Shown: positions 45,043 to 56,466, counted from the first letter of the stretch. The stretch: DNA of 64,000 nucleotides from Nitrosomonas sp. (GCA_024281995.1 JAMWZW010000003.1:178591-242590); one strand, 5' to 3'. Notes: a model not told the origin generated them from the sequence alone. Program-made: numbers and translations.

Positions 45043-45933
45043 CTAACACACCAACAACCGCAACGCCTCCCGATACTTTTCCACCGTTTTTTGCAAAATA
45101 TCTTCTGGCAATTCCGGCGCCGGGGCTTTTTTGCTCCAATCCTGTTTTTCCAGCCAGTCGCGCACGAATTGTTTGTCGAAGCTCGGTGGATTTTGGCCGG
45201 GTTGGTATTGGTCGGTGGGCCAGAAGCGGGACGAGTCGGGGGTTAATACTTCGTCGATTAAGTACAATTCACCGGCGTCATCTTGCCCGAATTCAAATTT
45301 GGTGTCGGCGATGATGATGCCGCGTTGCAGCGCATAGTCTGCGGCCTCGGTATAGAGCCGGATGGCTTTTTCGCTGACTTTGGCTGTTAATTCCTTGCCG
45401 AGCAGTTTTTCCACTTCAGCAATGGAGATGTTCTCGTCGTGCGCACCGGCTGGGGCTTTGGTCGATGGCGTAAAAATCGCACCATCAGGCAGTTTGTCGG
45501 CCAGTTTCAAGCCGGAGGGCAGTGCAATACCGCAAATCGCGCCGGTTTGTTGGTAATCCTTCCAGCCGGAACCCACCACATAACCGCGCACAATCACTTC
45601 AATCGGCAATGGTTTTAAGCGCCGGATGACAAAGGCACGCTCCGACACTTGTTCGCGCTCGTCTTCAGCAACCACCGATTCCGGCGCGATGCCGGTCAAG
45701 TGGTTGGGCATGATATGCACAAGTTTATCAAACCAGAGCTGCGACAGCGCAGTGAGGATTTTTCCCTTGTCCGGCACTGGGGTAGGTAAAATCACATCAA
45801 AAGCGGACAAGCGATCAGTTTGCACAATCAACAGCTTGTCATCGCCCACGGTATAAATGTCTCTCACTTTGCCGCGGTGCAGCAATGGCAAGCTTTTGAT
45901 GCTGGTTTCAAATAAAGCGGATGGTTGCGTCAT
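45043..45933 (-). CDS. purC: SAICAR synthase
   Basis: A 296-residue phosphoribosylaminoimidazole-succinocarboxamide synthase, the longer form found in many proteobacteria and yeast. Motifs: '[20 protein letters not shown]' (ATP-binding), '[20 protein letters not shown]', '[20 protein letters not shown]', '[20 protein letters not shown]' and '[10 protein letters not shown]'. It joins aspartate to CAIR in purine synthesis. It follows purK by 12 bases as the third gene of purE-purK-purC. Confidence 0.97.
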   Translation of the reverse strand: MTQPSALFETSIKSLPLLHRGKVRDIYTVGDDKLLIVQTDRLSAFDVILPTPVPDKGKILTALSQLWFDKLVHIMPNHLTGIAPESVVAEDEREQVSERAFVIRRLKPLPIEVIVRGYVVGSGWKDYQQTGAICGIALPSGLKLADKLPDGAIFTPSTKAPAGAHDENISIAEVEKLLGKELTAKVSEKAIRLYTEAADYALQRGIIIADTKFEFGQDDAGELYLIDEVLTPDSSRFWPTDQYQPGQNPPSFDKQFVRDWLEKQDWSKKAPAPELPEDILQKTVEKYREALRLLVC

Positions 45934-45945
45934 GGATTTCAGAAG

Positions 45946-47079
45946 TCAATGCTCGAGTTGTTTTTTAATGTGGATAGCCTGTTGTAATGCCACATCGACA
46001 CTGGCATTTAACACAGTAAAGTGCCCCATTTTTCGTCCCGGACGCGCTTCGGCTTTACCGTACAAATGCAATTTCGCGGCTGGATGCCGCAACACCAGAT
46101 TCCAATTGGGTTCGCCGTGTTGCCATAAATCACCCAGCAAATTCACCATGACAGCCGCACTATGTTGTGCGGTTTCTCCCAGCGGAAGGCCGCACAAGGT
46201 ACGAACTTGCTGTTCAAATTGTGACGTGATGCAGGCATTGATGGAGAAATGCCCGCTGTTATGAGGCCGCGGTGCGATTTCATTGATCAGCAATTCATTA
46301 TCCTTCAACACAAAAAATTCCACGCATAGCACGCCTTGGTAATTCAGCCGCTCAACTACCTGGCAAGCAATCGTTTGCGCTTGCTGTGCCAATTGTTGCG
46401 GGATTCTTGCCGGAACGATGCTGATGTCCAAAATACCATTAACATGCTGATTCTCAGAAACCGGAAAAATGCTGATGTCTCCGTCGCCGCCGCGTGCCAC
46501 CACAACGGATATTTCGCATTTGAGAGGCATGAATTTTTCTAATACGCAAACCGGATGGCCTAATTGCGCATACGCAGCTATTAGCTGCGCTTGATCGGCA
46601 ACTGATTTTTGCCCTTTGCCGTCATAACCGAACTGGCTGACTTTCACAATACCGGGAAGAAAGTGTGCAATATCTTGTGTAAAAATATCCTCATGTTGTT
46701 CGATGATTGCAAACGACACCACGGCAAAGCCGCTATTGACCAAGAATTGTTTTTCCAGTATTCGGTTTTGCGCAATGGCGATACTGTCGGCATCCGGACT
46801 GACGCGGCAGGAGTGGGCTAGCTTACGCAGCGAATCGGCAGGAATGTTTTCAAATTCGGTGGTAATCGCTGCGCATTGCGAGCCTAGTTTTTCCAGCGCG
46901 GCCTGATCCGCATAATCTTCACAGATAAAGTCATTTGCAATGCGCCCAGCGGGACTGTCAACCGCTGGATCCAGCACCGTAACCAAATAACCCATTTGCT
47001 GAGCCGCTTGCGCGAACATGCGTCCAAGCTGCCCGCCACCCACCACACCTAGCATGGCCCCTGGCATGATGCGCATCAT
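45946..47079 (-). CDS. purK: N5-carboxyaminoimidazole ribonucleotide synthase
   Basis: A 377-residue ATP-grasp enzyme that converts AIR to N5-CAIR with ATP and bicarbonate. N-terminal Rossmann loop '[20 protein letters not shown]', '[20 protein letters not shown]', ATP-grasp loop '[16 protein letters not shown]', and '[20 protein letters not shown]' typical of PurK. The start overlaps the purE stop by four bases. The true Met may be the second one (MRIMPG). Confidence 0.97.
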   Translation of the reverse strand: MMRIMPGAMLGVVGGGQLGRMFAQAAQQMGYLVTVLDPAVDSPAGRIANDFICEDYADQAALEKLGSQCAAITTEFENIPADSLRKLAHSCRVSPDADSIAIAQNRILEKQFLVNSGFAVVSFAIIEQHEDIFTQDIAHFLPGIVKVSQFGYDGKGQKSVADQAQLIAAYAQLGHPVCVLEKFMPLKCEISVVVARGGDGDISIFPVSENQHVNGILDISIVPARIPQQLAQQAQTIACQVVERLNYQGVLCVEFFVLKDNELLINEIAPRPHNSGHFSINACITSQFEQQVRTLCGLPLGETAQHSAAVMVNLLGDLWQHGEPNWNLVLRHPAAKLHLYGKAEARPGRKMGHFTVLNASVDVALQQAIHIKKQLEH

Positions 47080-47564
47080 TTAGGCAACTCGCTTGTGACA
47101 ACCATTTCAACTTGTTTATGGCGGTAAGCATTCAACTGTACGCTCAGCTCGCTATTATGAATAGCCAGCAATTCGACCGCAAATAATCCGGCGTTGGCTG
47201 CACCTGCCTCGCCAATAGCGAATGTGGCGACGGGCACCCCTTTTGGCATCTGCACGATGGAAAGCAGTGAATCCAGTCCTTGTAAATGGCGGGAATTTAC
47301 CGGAACCCCTAACACTGGCACAGTGGTTTTTGCTGCAATCATGCCGGGCAGATGCGCCGCACCACCCGCCCCTGCGATAATGCATTGGATGCCGCGCGGC
47401 TTGGCTTGTTCTGCAAACTGGAACATCAGATCGGGCGTGCGATGTGCAGAAACGACTTTGGCTTCATACGACACATGAAACTCATCCAATATTGCTACGG
47501 CATGCTGCATCACATCCCAATCGCTTTTGCTACCCATTACTACACTCACCACTGGCTTAACCAT
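47076..47564 (-). CDS. purE: N5-CAIR mutase PurE
   Basis: A 162-residue class I PurE. The N-terminus '[20 protein letters not shown]' carries the CAIR-binding Ser/Asp pair; '[16 protein letters not shown]' and '[20 protein letters not shown]', '[20 protein letters not shown]' complete the active site. It moves the carboxyl group of N5-CAIR to give CAIR for purC. ATG at 47564 fits the family start; a TTG six codons earlier is possible. A 234-base gap divides it from the divergent exbD. Confidence 0.97.
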   Translation of the reverse strand: MVKPVVSVVMGSKSDWDVMQHAVAILDEFHVSYEAKVVSAHRTPDLMFQFAEQAKPRGIQCIIAGAGGAAHLPGMIAAKTTVPVLGVPVNSRHLQGLDSLLSIVQMPKGVPVATFAIGEAGAANAGLFAVELLAIHNSELSVQLNAYRHKQVEMVVTSELPK

Positions 47565-47816
47565 GTTATTTGAATTCTTCAAAATTGATCATGACCATGA
47601 AATATTTCCTGCATCAATTGAGTGATATAAGTGAAGCTCGGTATTTTATAAGTCTGTGCGATAATTGTGTGATTTATTTCACCGCTTTCTAAAACTATCA
47701 GATTGCTATTATACTCATCACACTGGATAATGATTTTTGGAAGCGCGCTTATTGTAGTTAGTCGCTAGAGTAGAATTAGAAAGCTTTTTGAAATCAATTT
47801 AAAAAACTCATAGTTT

Positions 47817-48248
47817 ATGAATTTTCAACGAGGAAAACACAGCGACGAACCTGAGATTAATCTGGTTCCCATGATTGATGTGTTACTGGTGATACTAATA
47901 TTCCTAGTAGTCACGACAACTTATTCGAAATTTGCCGAACTTGAAATCAGTTTGCCCCAAGCAAATACAGAAGAAGTCGACAAGAATGTTGAGAAACCCA
48001 ATAGTATTGACATTACTGTCAATGCAACCGGGGAATACACCATCAATCGCGTACCGATTAAATTTTCCAGTATAGAAAACTTGCGCGATGCGCTACAATC
48101 CTCTGCTCAAGATCTTGAAGATCCATTCATAATTATCAATGCCGATGCAAAAGCTACGCATCAATCAGTTATCACTGTCATGGAGGCAGCGCGTTTGGCA
48201 GGGTACAATAAAATAACTTTTACTACTGAAACGCACCGCGCACAATAG
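47817..48248 (+). CDS. exbD: Biopolymer transport protein ExbD/TolR
   Basis: A 143-residue inner-membrane protein with a short cytoplasmic start, one helix (about 17-39, 'INLVPMIDVLLVILIFLVVT') holding the essential Asp21, and a periplasmic domain ('SLPQANTEEV', 'PFIIINADAKATHQSVITVM'). It works with ExbB/TolQ to use proton motive force for TonB or Tol systems. No exbB or tolQ gene lies next to it here, which is unusual; the partner must be elsewhere. A TolR role cannot be excluded. Confidence 0.93.
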   Translation: MNFQRGKHSDEPEINLVPMIDVLLVILIFLVVTTTYSKFAELEISLPQANTEEVDKNVEKPNSIDITVNATGEYTINRVPIKFSSIENLRDALQSSAQDLEDPFIIINADAKATHQSVITVMEAARLAGYNKITFTTETHRAQ

Positions 48249-48332
48249 CCGATCTGACGCAATACAATATTTTGGCATAAAATGACATCATTTATTTATC
48301 GTATCCGCAATCTATTCTTTAAGGAGAAAATA

Positions 48333-48974
48333 ATGTCCACTTATAACCTTGAAAACTTCTCTAAAAATGCGCAATCGGGTTCGCAATATATTCTGGCGCC
48401 CTTACCGTATGCAAACAATGCGCTAGAACCGGTGATATCTGCTAATACACTCAGCTTTCACTATGGCAAGCACCATAAAACTTATGTTGATAATCTCAAT
48501 AACCTCGTGGCAAACAGCGATCTGGCAGGGCAATCGCTGGAGCAGATTATTAAGGCTACGGCTGGACAAGCAGATAAAGCAGCCATTTTCAACAATGCCG
48601 CGCAAATATGGAACCATATGTTCTATTGGCATAGCCTGAAACCAAACGGTGGCGGTGAGCCGCCTGCGGCCCTCAAGCAAAAAATTGAAGCAGCGTTTGG
48701 CAGCGTAGACGCATGCAAAAAGGAATTTGCCCAAGCAGCCGTGACGCAATTTGGCAGTGGCTGGGCGTGGTTAGCATTGGATGGCGACAAAATTACCGTT
48801 GTCAAAACCGCGAATGCCGACACGCCGATCACAAAAAATGTCCGTCCGTTGTTGACCATCGATGTATGGGAGCATGCGTATTATCTGGATTTCCAGAATC
48901 GCCGCGCGGATTATGTCAATATGGTATTGGATAAACTGATTAATTGGGATTTCGCCGCGGCTAATCTTGGATAA
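48333..48974 (+). CDS. sodB: Superoxide dismutase (Fe/Mn type)
   Basis: A 213-residue SOD with an N-terminal extension of about 20 residues before the domain start '[20 protein letters not shown]'. Metal ligands are in '[20 protein letters not shown]' (first His), '[20 protein letters not shown]' (second His) and '[20 protein letters not shown]' (Asp and His). '[18 protein letters not shown]' fits the Fe form. The AAGGAG site just upstream selects the ATG at 48333 over the upstream one at 48282. hisG follows after 11 bases. Confidence 0.96.
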   Translation: MSTYNLENFSKNAQSGSQYILAPLPYANNALEPVISANTLSFHYGKHHKTYVDNLNNLVANSDLAGQSLEQIIKATAGQADKAAIFNNAAQIWNHMFYWHSLKPNGGGEPPAALKQKIEAAFGSVDACKKEFAQAAVTQFGSGWAWLALDGDKITVVKTANADTPITKNVRPLLTIDVWEHAYYLDFQNRRADYVNMVLDKLINWDFAAANLG

Positions 48975-48985
48975 TCTCCGAATTC

Positions 48986-49630
48986 ATGACTGACATTACA
49001 ATCGCCCTGTCAAAAGGGCGGATTTTTGACGATACCGCGCCGCTGCTCAAAGCGGCTGGCATAGAAGCACTGGATGATCCTGAATCCTCGCGCAAACTGA
49101 TTCTTGCTACCAACCGCAACAACGTTCGCCTGATCATTGTACGTGCATCGGATGTTCCAACGTATGTGCAATATGGTGCGGCAGACATTGGTATCGCAGG
49201 TAAAGACGTCCTTCTGGAACATGGTGGCACGGGTCTTTATCAACCACTAGATCTTAATATTGCACGTTGCCGCATGATGGTAGCAGCTCCGCAAAATTTC
49301 GACTATCATTCTGCGGTACGGCAAGGTGCGCGATTACGAATTGCTACCAAATATGTGCAGACCGCCCGCGAACACTTTGCAGACAAGGGCATGCACGTTG
49401 ATCTGATCAAGTTGTATGGATCGATGGAACTAGCGCCATTAGTAGGTTTAGCCGATGCCATTGTTGATCTTGTCTCCAGCGGAAATACTTTAAAAGCCAA
49501 TCATCTTAAAGCCGTTGAAGAAATTATGCCGATCTCATCCAGATTGATTATTAACCAGGCAGCATTAAAATTAAAAAGAAATATCATTCAACCGGTATGG
49601 GAAGCGTTTTCTGCAGCGACCAAAGAATAG
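48986..49630 (+). CDS. hisG: ATP phosphoribosyltransferase, short form
   Basis: A 214-residue HisG_S catalysing the first step of histidine synthesis (ATP plus PRPP). Motifs: '[20 protein letters not shown]', '[20 protein letters not shown]', '[16 protein letters not shown]', '[20 protein letters not shown]' and '[15 protein letters not shown]' (PRPP-binding loop). The C-terminal regulatory domain of long forms is absent, so it requires HisZ, which is not encoded here. hisD follows after 42 bases. Confidence 0.97.
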   Translation: MTDITIALSKGRIFDDTAPLLKAAGIEALDDPESSRKLILATNRNNVRLIIVRASDVPTYVQYGAADIGIAGKDVLLEHGGTGLYQPLDLNIARCRMMVAAPQNFDYHSAVRQGARLRIATKYVQTAREHFADKGMHVDLIKLYGSMELAPLVGLADAIVDLVSSGNTLKANHLKAVEEIMPISSRLIINQAALKLKRNIIQPVWEAFSAATKE

Positions 49631-49672
49631 TAATAGTATTTTTCCTCCCTATTAGGAATTCAGACGCATATC

Positions 49673-50977
49673 ATGATTCAAATCAAACGATTCAGCTCAA
49701 CCGATTCCGATTTTAGTTCCAAACTCGACAAATTGCTGGCTTTCGAAAATGCCCAAGATGACGCGGTTGAATCAACAGTCGCAAAAATTCTGGCAAATAT
49801 TCGTAATCGCAAAGATGCAGCGCTGATTGAATACACCAATCAACTTGATCGATTAAGCGTAAAATCCGCTCAAGAACTCGAACTGACGCCCAGTCATTTG
49901 CAGAAATCGTTAGCAGCTTTACCTTCTGTGCAACGATCAGCGCTCGAACAAGCCGCTGAACGGGTTCGAAGTTATCATGAGAAACAACAAGTTCAATCAT
50001 GGCATTACACTGATGCTGACGATACGCTATTAGGCCAAAAAGTGACGCCACTCGATCGCGTAGGTCTATATGTTCCGGGCGGCAAAGCTTCCTATCCTTC
50101 GTCGGTGCTGATGAATGCCATCCCTGCCAAAGTGGCTGGTGTACAAGAACTCATCATGGTGGTACCGACACCTGGAGGAGAAAGAAATGATATGGTTTTG
50201 GCCGCGGCTGCAATTAGCCAAGTGGATCGTGTTTTTACCATTGGTGGTGCGCAGGCAGTGGGTGCATTGGCCTATGGCACTGAAACGATACCGCCAGTCG
50301 ACAAAATCGTCGGTCCTGGAAATGCTTATGTTGCTGCCGCCAAGCGGCGGGTATTTGGCATTGTCGGTATTGATATGGTTGCCGGTCCTTCTGAGATTCT
50401 GATTGTTTGCGATGGCCAAACCAACCCGGATTGGATCGCCATGGATCTTTTCTCTCAGGCGGAACATGATGAACTGGCGCAATCCATCTTGTTATCTCCC
50501 AATACCGCTTTTCTCGATCAGGTGATAAGCAGCATAGACCGCTTATTAGTTAAAATGCCGCGTCAACATGTCATTCGTGCTTCATTGGAAAATCGCGGTG
50601 CTTTGATTGCGGTGCAAAGTCTCGATGAAGCTTGCGCGATTGCCAACAAAATCGCACCTGAGCATTTGGAATTATCCATCGATCAACCGGAAAACTGGGT
50701 AACCAAAATCCGCCATGCTGGCGCTATTTTTCTCGGCCGCCATGCCTGCGAAGCTTTGGGAGATTATTGCGCGGGTCCTAACCACGTGTTGCCAACCTCA
50801 CGTACTGCACGATTTTCTTCGCCATTGGGTGTCTATGATTTTCAAAAGCGCAGCAGTCTTATTCAGGTTTCTCAGCAAGGTGCTGCAAAACTAGGAGAAA
50901 TTGCTTCCATTCTGGCGCATGGAGAAGGTTTACAGGCGCATGCTCTATCCGCAGAATTTCGTTATAAGCATCACTAA
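49673..50977 (+). CDS. hisD: Histidinol dehydrogenase
   Basis: A 434-residue zinc enzyme that oxidises histidinol to histidine in two NAD-dependent steps. Seen: '[20 protein letters not shown]', '[20 protein letters not shown]', '[20 protein letters not shown]', '[17 protein letters not shown]', '[19 protein letters not shown]' (zinc-ligand Gln/His) and '[20 protein letters not shown]' (catalytic and zinc residues). Length is normal. Confidence 0.98.
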   Translation: MIQIKRFSSTDSDFSSKLDKLLAFENAQDDAVESTVAKILANIRNRKDAALIEYTNQLDRLSVKSAQELELTPSHLQKSLAALPSVQRSALEQAAERVRSYHEKQQVQSWHYTDADDTLLGQKVTPLDRVGLYVPGGKASYPSSVLMNAIPAKVAGVQELIMVVPTPGGERNDMVLAAAAISQVDRVFTIGGAQAVGALAYGTETIPPVDKIVGPGNAYVAAAKRRVFGIVGIDMVAGPSEILIVCDGQTNPDWIAMDLFSQAEHDELAQSILLSPNTAFLDQVISSIDRLLVKMPRQHVIRASLENRGALIAVQSLDEACAIANKIAPEHLELSIDQPENWVTKIRHAGAIFLGRHACEALGDYCAGPNHVLPTSRTARFSSPLGVYDFQKRSSLIQVSQQGAAKLGEIASILAHGEGLQAHALSAEFRYKHH

Positions 50978-51026
50978 ACACAGAGCAATGTTACAGTAGC
51001 TCACTGATAAAATGCGGGATTGAAAC

Positions 51027-51851
51027 ATGCCGGTTATTACTTCACGCAACCACCCGCTTATCAAGCAACTGATCAAGTTGGAAGAATCGTCACACTATCG
51101 TAAAAAGATAGGCTTAACTGTGCTCGATGGCATACATCTCATTCAGATCTATTGCTCGGTACTGGGTATACCAAAGAATCTGATTGTCAGTCAATCTTAT
51201 TTTGAAGATGTCGAGAACAAGCGCTTTTTAAAAATAATCTTTGGCCATGCGCTACCGGAAATAACTATCGTCAACAATGCACTCTTTCGCGCCATATCGC
51301 CGGTAAAAACACCAACGGGAATTCTCGCGCTTATAGTTAGACCTGAAATGAATAAAGAGACAATGAGTGGGAAAGAAATTTTTAGTGTGTTGCTGGAAGC
51401 GATTCAAGACCCCGGAAATCTCGGTTCCATTTTACGCTCAGCAGCCGCGGCCAACGTCAGAGATGTTTATCTTTCCAGTCAATGCGCCGATGCTTGGTCG
51501 CCCAAAGCGTTGCGCGCTGCTATGGGTGCACATTTCTTTTTGAATATCCATGAAAACAGCGACTTGCAAAATATTGCACAACAATTCCCTGGAACAGTCA
51601 TTGCCACATCTATCCAAGCTTCGAAAAATCTTTTTGAAATTTCATTAGCCGGGCCTGTCGCATTCGTATTTGGCAATGAAGGTGCAGGATTGTCCAAAGA
51701 AATGATACAAGCCGCTGATGAAAACATTGTCATCCCCATGCCGGGCAAAACTGAATCACTGAATGCAGCCGCCGCCGCCGCTATTTGTTTTTTTGAGAAG
51801 GTACGCCAGGATAGTGCAGCGCTTACGTCCGGGGGAATTGGAACAAAATAG
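51027..51851 (+). CDS. TrmH/SpoU-family RNA 2'-O-methyltransferase
   Basis: A 274-residue SPOUT methyltransferase with an N-terminal RNA-binding part ('SRNHPLIKQLIKLEESSHYR', 'GLTVLDGIHLI') and the knotted catalytic domain with motif I 'IQDPGNLGSILRSAAAANVR', motif II 'VAFVFGNEGAGLS' and motif III 'VIPMPGKTESLNAAAAAAIC'. It methylates a ribose in rRNA or tRNA; the target site is not clear from sequence. Starts 49 bases after hisD. Confidence 0.94.
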   Translation: MPVITSRNHPLIKQLIKLEESSHYRKKIGLTVLDGIHLIQIYCSVLGIPKNLIVSQSYFEDVENKRFLKIIFGHALPEITIVNNALFRAISPVKTPTGILALIVRPEMNKETMSGKEIFSVLLEAIQDPGNLGSILRSAAAANVRDVYLSSQCADAWSPKALRAAMGAHFFLNIHENSDLQNIAQQFPGTVIATSIQASKNLFEISLAGPVAFVFGNEGAGLSKEMIQAADENIVIPMPGKTESLNAAAAAAICFFEKVRQDSAALTSGGIGTK

Positions 51852-51902
51852 TGCAACCATGTATCATTACGGCCTTCAATTACTTAACCGCTATGGACTA
51901 TC

Positions 51903-52253
51903 ATGAAAATTTCTTCTTTATCCTTATTTGTTTTGCTTGGATGCCTATTTCTCAATCCAGCCAATGTCATGGCTTTACATCATGAGCCTCAAAAGGAATC
52001 AGACCAGCAGCAGGGAAAAATGCAAAGCAATGAAGGAATTGTCGTTTCCTTTATTGACGCTGGCGGTTACACCTATATGGAATTAGAAAACAGCGGCAAT
52101 AAATTCTGGATCGCAGCACCCACCACAAAAGTCAACAAAGGCGATCATATTCGTTTCGTTGAAAACATGGTGATGACGAACTTTACCAGCAAAACTCTAA
52201 ATCGTACATTCAGCACACTAATCTTCGTTACTTCTACAGAAGTTAAGAAATAA
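51903..52253 (+). CDS. Small periplasmic NrfJ-like protein
   Basis: A 116-residue exported protein with signal peptide about 1-24 ('LFVLLGCLFLNPANVMA'). The mature part is one small OB-like domain: 'VVSFIDAGGYTYMELENSGN', 'FWIAAPTTKVNKGDHIRFVE', 'VMTNFTSKTLNRTFSTLIFV'. The AGGYTY, W-A/I-A-x-P and M-x-N-F-x-S-K-T-L-x-R-T motifs resemble NrfJ-type proteins linked to nitrite reductase systems, but the function is not established. It ends five bases before the convergent uvrB stop. Confidence 0.8.
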   Translation: MKISSLSLFVLLGCLFLNPANVMALHHEPQKESDQQQGKMQSNEGIVVSFIDAGGYTYMELENSGNKFWIAAPTTKVNKGDHIRFVENMVMTNFTSKTLNRTFSTLIFVTSTEVKK

Positions 52254-52257
52254 TTTC

Positions 52258-54288
52258 TCAAACCACGTCAGTAAAACCTATCAGCAGCTTATTCTTGAGG
52301 CTTTTGAGTTCATCCCGGTATTGGGCTGCTTGTTCAAATTCAAGATTCTTGGCAGCGCTGAGCATTTTCTTTTCAATGCGTTGAATTTCTTTAGCCAGTT
52401 GCGATTCACTCATGGCGTCGTATCGCGCTTGTACTTGGGCAGCTTTGAGGTTTTGTTGCGCTGATTCGTAATTATAGACACCATCGATCAAGTCTTTTAT
52501 TCGTTTATGCACTGATCTTGGCGTGATGTTATTTTGTACATTAAATTGCATTTGCTTTTGACGTCGGCGATTGGTTTCATCTATTGCCAAACGCATCGAT
52601 TTAGTGACGGTATCGGCATAGAGAATTGCGGTGCCATTGATATGACGAGCCGCACGCCCAATAGTTTGAATCAACGATCTTTCCGAACGCAGAAAACCTT
52701 CCTTGTCGGCATCCAATATGGCTACCAATGAAACTTCGGGAATATCCAATCCTTCGCGCAACAAGTTAATACCTACGAGAACGTCAAACTGTCCCAGACG
52801 TAAATCACGGATAATTTCAACCCGTTCAACGGTATCGATATCTGAGTGCAAGTAGCGGACTTTAATCTGGTGATCGGAAAAATAATCGGTTAAATCCTCT
52901 GCCATGCGCTTGGTCAATGTGGTAACCAGTACGCGTTCATTCTTAGCAACGCGGAAATTGACTTCAGACATCAAATCATCAACTTGTGTAGCCACTGGAC
53001 GTACTTCGATGATTGGATCGACCAAACCCGTCGGCCTTACTACCTGCTCTACCACCTGACCACTGTTTAATTTTTCATAATCGGCAGGCGTTGCCGAAAC
53101 AAATACAGTTTGCGGCATCCTTTTTTCAAATTCCTCAAATCGCAAGGGGCGATTATCTAAAGCGGATGGCAGGCGGAAGCCATAATTCACCAGATTTTCT
53201 TTGCGCGAGCGATCGCCGCGATACATGCCACCGATCTGCGGTACGGTGACATGACTCTCATCAATGATCATCAACGCATTCCGCGGCAGATAGTCCAGTA
53301 AAGTTGGTGGTGGCTCACCCGGTTTCTTACCCGAAAGGTGGCGTGAATAATTTTCAATGCCTTTACAAAAACCCAATTCATTGAGCATTTCCAGATCAAA
53401 GCGTGTGCGTTGCTCAAGACGTTGCGCTTCCACCAATTGCTGTTCATGATAAAAATATTCCAGCCGGTCACGCAATTCGGTTTTGATTGTTTCCATCGCA
53501 CGCAATGTAGTACTTCGCGGTGTAACATAGTGACTGGAAGGATAAACAGTAAAACGCGATAATTTTTGTAGCAGGCGACCCGTCAGTGGATCGAAGAGTG
53601 ACATGCTGTCAACTTCATCATCGAATAATGTTACCCGAACCGCCGCTTCCGAATTCTCAGCTGGAAAAACATCAACTACTTCGCCTCTGACACGAAAAAC
53701 TCCACGCTTGAATTCCAATTCATTGCGATCATATTGCATCTCTGTCAATCGCTTGATGATATCACGTTGAGAAATTTTTTCACCGCTGCGTAAATGCAGA
53801 ATCATGCCATGGTAGTCGACGGGATCACCGATACCGTAGATGCAGGATACGGTAGCGACGATTATGGCATCGTCGCGTTCCAGTAACGATTTTGTCGCGG
53901 ATAAACGCATTTGCTCAATGTGTTCATTAATGCTGGAATCTTTTTCGATGAATAAATCGCGTGCCGGCACATAGGCTTCTGGTTGATAATAATCATAATA
54001 AGAAACAAAATATTCAATGGCATTTTCAGGAAAAAATTCGCGCATTTCAGCATATAGCTGTGCCGCGAGGGTTTTATTCGGTGCCATTAAAATTGCTGGA
54101 CGACCCAAGCGAGCAATCATATTGGCGATGGTATAAGTTTTACCCGAACCGGTAACACCCAATAAAGTTTGAAATGCCAGCCCATCATTAATACCTTCCA
54201 CCAAACGTGTAATCGCATTTGGTTGATCACCCGCTGGCTCAAATGCCTGGTGTAATTTGAACGGACTATTGGGGAAGGTTATGATCAC
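52258..54288 (-). CDS. uvrB: Excinuclease ABC subunit UvrB
   Basis: A 676-residue DNA-damage verification helicase of nucleotide excision repair. Walker A '[20 protein letters not shown]', beta-hairpin region '[20 protein letters not shown]', helicase motifs '[20 protein letters not shown]', '[10 protein letters not shown]', '[20 protein letters not shown]' and '[10 protein letters not shown]', and a C-terminal UVR motif ('[20 protein letters not shown]') for UvrC contact. The GTG at 54288 gives the family start '[16 protein letters not shown]'; the TTG seven codons upstream is less likely. Confidence 0.98.
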   Translation of the reverse strand: MIITFPNSPFKLHQAFEPAGDQPNAITRLVEGINDGLAFQTLLGVTGSGKTYTIANMIARLGRPAILMAPNKTLAAQLYAEMREFFPENAIEYFVSYYDYYQPEAYVPARDLFIEKDSSINEHIEQMRLSATKSLLERDDAIIVATVSCIYGIGDPVDYHGMILHLRSGEKISQRDIIKRLTEMQYDRNELEFKRGVFRVRGEVVDVFPAENSEAAVRVTLFDDEVDSMSLFDPLTGRLLQKLSRFTVYPSSHYVTPRSTTLRAMETIKTELRDRLEYFYHEQQLVEAQRLEQRTRFDLEMLNELGFCKGIENYSRHLSGKKPGEPPPTLLDYLPRNALMIIDESHVTVPQIGGMYRGDRSRKENLVNYGFRLPSALDNRPLRFEEFEKRMPQTVFVSATPADYEKLNSGQVVEQVVRPTGLVDPIIEVRPVATQVDDLMSEVNFRVAKNERVLVTTLTKRMAEDLTDYFSDHQIKVRYLHSDIDTVERVEIIRDLRLGQFDVLVGINLLREGLDIPEVSLVAILDADKEGFLRSERSLIQTIGRAARHINGTAILYADTVTKSMRLAIDETNRRRQKQMQFNVQNNITPRSVHKRIKDLIDGVYNYESAQQNLKAAQVQARYDAMSESQLAKEIQRIEKKMLSAAKNLEFEQAAQYRDELKSLKNKLLIGFTDVV

Positions 54289-54366
54289 GAGTATAATTGC
54301 ATCATTCAATTTTTTCGTTGTGTCATTTTATCATGCTACCCCAGCTATTTTCATGTGAGGAATTTT

Positions 54367-55560
54367 GTGAAACTTTCTAACCGCGTTCAAACCATTAAGC
54401 CATCGCCAACGCTCGCTGTTACTGCTCGTGCTGCGAAATTAAAAGCTGAAGGCAAAGATATTATCGGGTTAGGAGCAGGCGAACCCGATTTTGATACGCC
54501 TCAGCATATAAAAGATGCCGCGATTGATGCGATCAACAAAGGTTTGACGAAATATACCGCAGTCGGGGGAACACCCGGTTTAAAAAATGCCATTTCAGCG
54601 AAGTTTAAACGCGAGAATGGCTTTGATTTTGATACCAAGCAAATTCTTGTATCTTGCGGTGGAAAGCAAAGTTTTTTTAATCTAACACTATCGGTTATCA
54701 ATCCTGGCGATGAAGTTATCATTCCGGCTCCCTATTGGGTTTCTTATCCCGATATCGTTTTGATCGCTGAAGGCCGACCTGTATTCATTAATACCGGTAT
54801 TGAACAAAATTTCAAAATTTCAGCGCAGCAATTGGAAGCAGCAATTACACCCAAAACAAAAATGTTTGTGATCAATAGCCCCAGTAATCCATCGGGAGCA
54901 GTTTATTCTATGGAAGAACTCAAAGCGTTAGGTGAGGTACTTCGTCAACATCCACAAATATTGATTGCTAGCGATGATATGTATGAACATATCTTATTAT
55001 CACGTCAGAAATATATTAACATTGCCAATGCCTGTCCTGAATTATTGCCACAATGTGTAGTGCTAAATGGTGTTTCTAAGGCTTATTCAATGACGGGATG
55101 GAGAATTGGTTATTGCGGAGGTCCTGCATACATCATAACGGCAATGGAAAATGTCCAATCGCAAAGCACGTCTAATCCAAGTTCTATTTCTCAAGCAGCA
55201 GCTGAAGCTGCATTAAATGGGGATCAGTCTTGTATTACTCCGATGATTGCTGCTTTCAAAGAACGCAATAGCTTTGTAACCGAGCAACTTAATCAGATCA
55301 ATGGCATTCACTGCTTACCCTCGGAAGGCGCTTTTTATGCATTTGCTGATATACGACAAGCGATACAAGATATCCATAAGAAAGGATTGATAAGTAACTG
55401 CAACGATCTTGCATTCAGCGAGTATCTTTTGGAACACGCTGGAGTAGCTGTTGTCCCAGGTTCAGCTTTTGGATGTGAAGGATATATGCGCCTATCATTC
55501 GCTACTTCGTTAGAAAATCTTAGGCAGGCGCTAAGCCGTATCAAAAATTTACTTAAATAA
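54367..55560 (+). CDS. Pyridoxal-phosphate aminotransferase, class I (aspartate aminotransferase type)
   Basis: A 397-residue fold-type I enzyme close to class Ib aspartate/prephenate aminotransferases. The start is GTG at 54367 after a GAGGA site, giving 'MKLSNRVQTIKPSPTLAVTA'. Seen: 'GLGAGEPDFDTPQHI' (substrate loop), 'VINSPSNPSGAVYSMEEL', 'ASDDMYEHILL' and 'VLNGVSKAYSMTGWRIGYCG' with the Schiff-base lysine (SKAY) and 'MRLSFATSLENLRQAL' with the carboxylate-binding arginine. Divergent from uvrB, convergent with flhC. Confidence 0.95.
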   Translation: MKLSNRVQTIKPSPTLAVTARAAKLKAEGKDIIGLGAGEPDFDTPQHIKDAAIDAINKGLTKYTAVGGTPGLKNAISAKFKRENGFDFDTKQILVSCGGKQSFFNLTLSVINPGDEVIIPAPYWVSYPDIVLIAEGRPVFINTGIEQNFKISAQQLEAAITPKTKMFVINSPSNPSGAVYSMEELKALGEVLRQHPQILIASDDMYEHILLSRQKYINIANACPELLPQCVVLNGVSKAYSMTGWRIGYCGGPAYIITAMENVQSQSTSNPSSISQAAAEAALNGDQSCITPMIAAFKERNSFVTEQLNQINGIHCLPSEGAFYAFADIRQAIQDIHKKGLISNCNDLAFSEYLLEHAGVAVVPGSAFGCEGYMRLSFATSLENLRQALSRIKNLLK

Positions 55561-55578
55561 AAAACTACCCAATATTCA

Positions 55579-56115
55579 CTAATGGTATCCCGCCATCGCA
55601 GCTTTTTTAGTTTTTCCTGCTCTTGAGGGCACATTACACAAGCCACATACATGATTGGAATGAATTTCCAATGAATGCACCACGAACTTTCCGTGACAAC
55701 TGACACATGGAGTTATGCACAACACGCCACTGTCAACAAACCGTATTAGAGTCCAAGCCCGAGTCAAACTTAAAACTTTTTCCAACTGATGGACTTTAAT
55801 ATGCTCAATATACAGTCGATAACTTTTTATTAGCGCATCAATACCATCAATTCCGGTGTTTTGTATTATATAGTGATATATATTGATAAATAGTGACGAG
55901 TGCATATTAGGTTGCCAGCTCATAAACCAATCTTCTGAATAAGGCAACATACCTTTGGGCGGAGATATTCCGCGAATCTCTTTATAGAGTTTAACAAGGC
56001 GTTCACGACTTAAATTCGTGTTCATCTCTAACACTTGTAATCGTGCACCCAATGAAATTAATTCTGTTGCAAGCTGAATCTGCTTGGCTTCGGTAATAAT
56101 GCTTCGATTGCGCAT
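55579..56115 (-). CDS. flhC: Flagellar transcriptional activator FlhC
   Basis: A 178-residue subunit of the FlhD4C2 master regulator of flagellar genes. The zinc-binding cysteines are in place: 'CVSCHGKFVVHSLEIHSNHV' with Cys137/Cys140 and Cys157/Cys160 shortly after. 'ELISLGARLQVLEMNTNLSR' and 'IRGISPPKGMLPYSEDWF' are typical N-terminal elements. It follows flhD by 33 bases. No flagellar structural genes lie in the window. Confidence 0.96.
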   Translation of the reverse strand: MRNRSIITEAKQIQLATELISLGARLQVLEMNTNLSRERLVKLYKEIRGISPPKGMLPYSEDWFMSWQPNMHSSLFINIYHYIIQNTGIDGIDALIKSYRLYIEHIKVHQLEKVLSLTRAWTLIRFVDSGVLCITPCVSCHGKFVVHSLEIHSNHVCGLCNVPSRAGKTKKAAMAGYH

Positions 56116-56148
56116 AATTTGTATCCTTTCCGTAATAAAGGAAGAAAG

Positions 56149-56466
56149 CTATGCTATAGCTTCTGCTGGTTTCCCAGCCATAAGAATGGCTGCATGTGAT
56201 TTTGTTACTGCTTGATCTCGGTTATCATTAGATAACATTTCAGCAATCAAGCGATCATCAAAGCGGAAACGACAAAGTAGCATATTAGAAGCAGCCATCT
56301 TAACCAGCTGCGCTGAAGTCAATCTGTCTAAGATCTCAGCTACATCTTTATTAATACCTAATCGATACATTGCGGATACCTTGTCTTCACGTAGCATCTG
56401 TTTTGCAAGCAACATATAGCTTAAGTTAATATCTCTTATTTCTTCAATAATTTGATCTGCTTCCAT
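56149..56466 (-). CDS. flhD: Flagellar transcriptional activator FlhD
   Basis: A 105-residue helical protein: 'IIEEIRDINLSYMLLAKQML', 'SAMYRLGINKDVAEILDRLT' and 'AQLVKMAASNMLLCRFRFDD' are characteristic. With FlhC it activates class II flagellar promoters. A strong AAGGAG site precedes the ATG. First gene of the flhDC operon; the 570-base gap upstream presumably holds its regulated promoter. Confidence 0.96.
   Translation of the reverse strand: MEADQIIEEIRDINLSYMLLAKQMLREDKVSAMYRLGINKDVAEILDRLTSAQLVKMAASNMLLCRFRFDDRLIAEMLSNDNRDQAVTKSHAAILMAGKPAEAIA

Noticed and set aside
50066-50482. 138-codon minus-strand frame
   Set aside because: Antisense to the conserved core of hisD; composition is that of a shadow frame.
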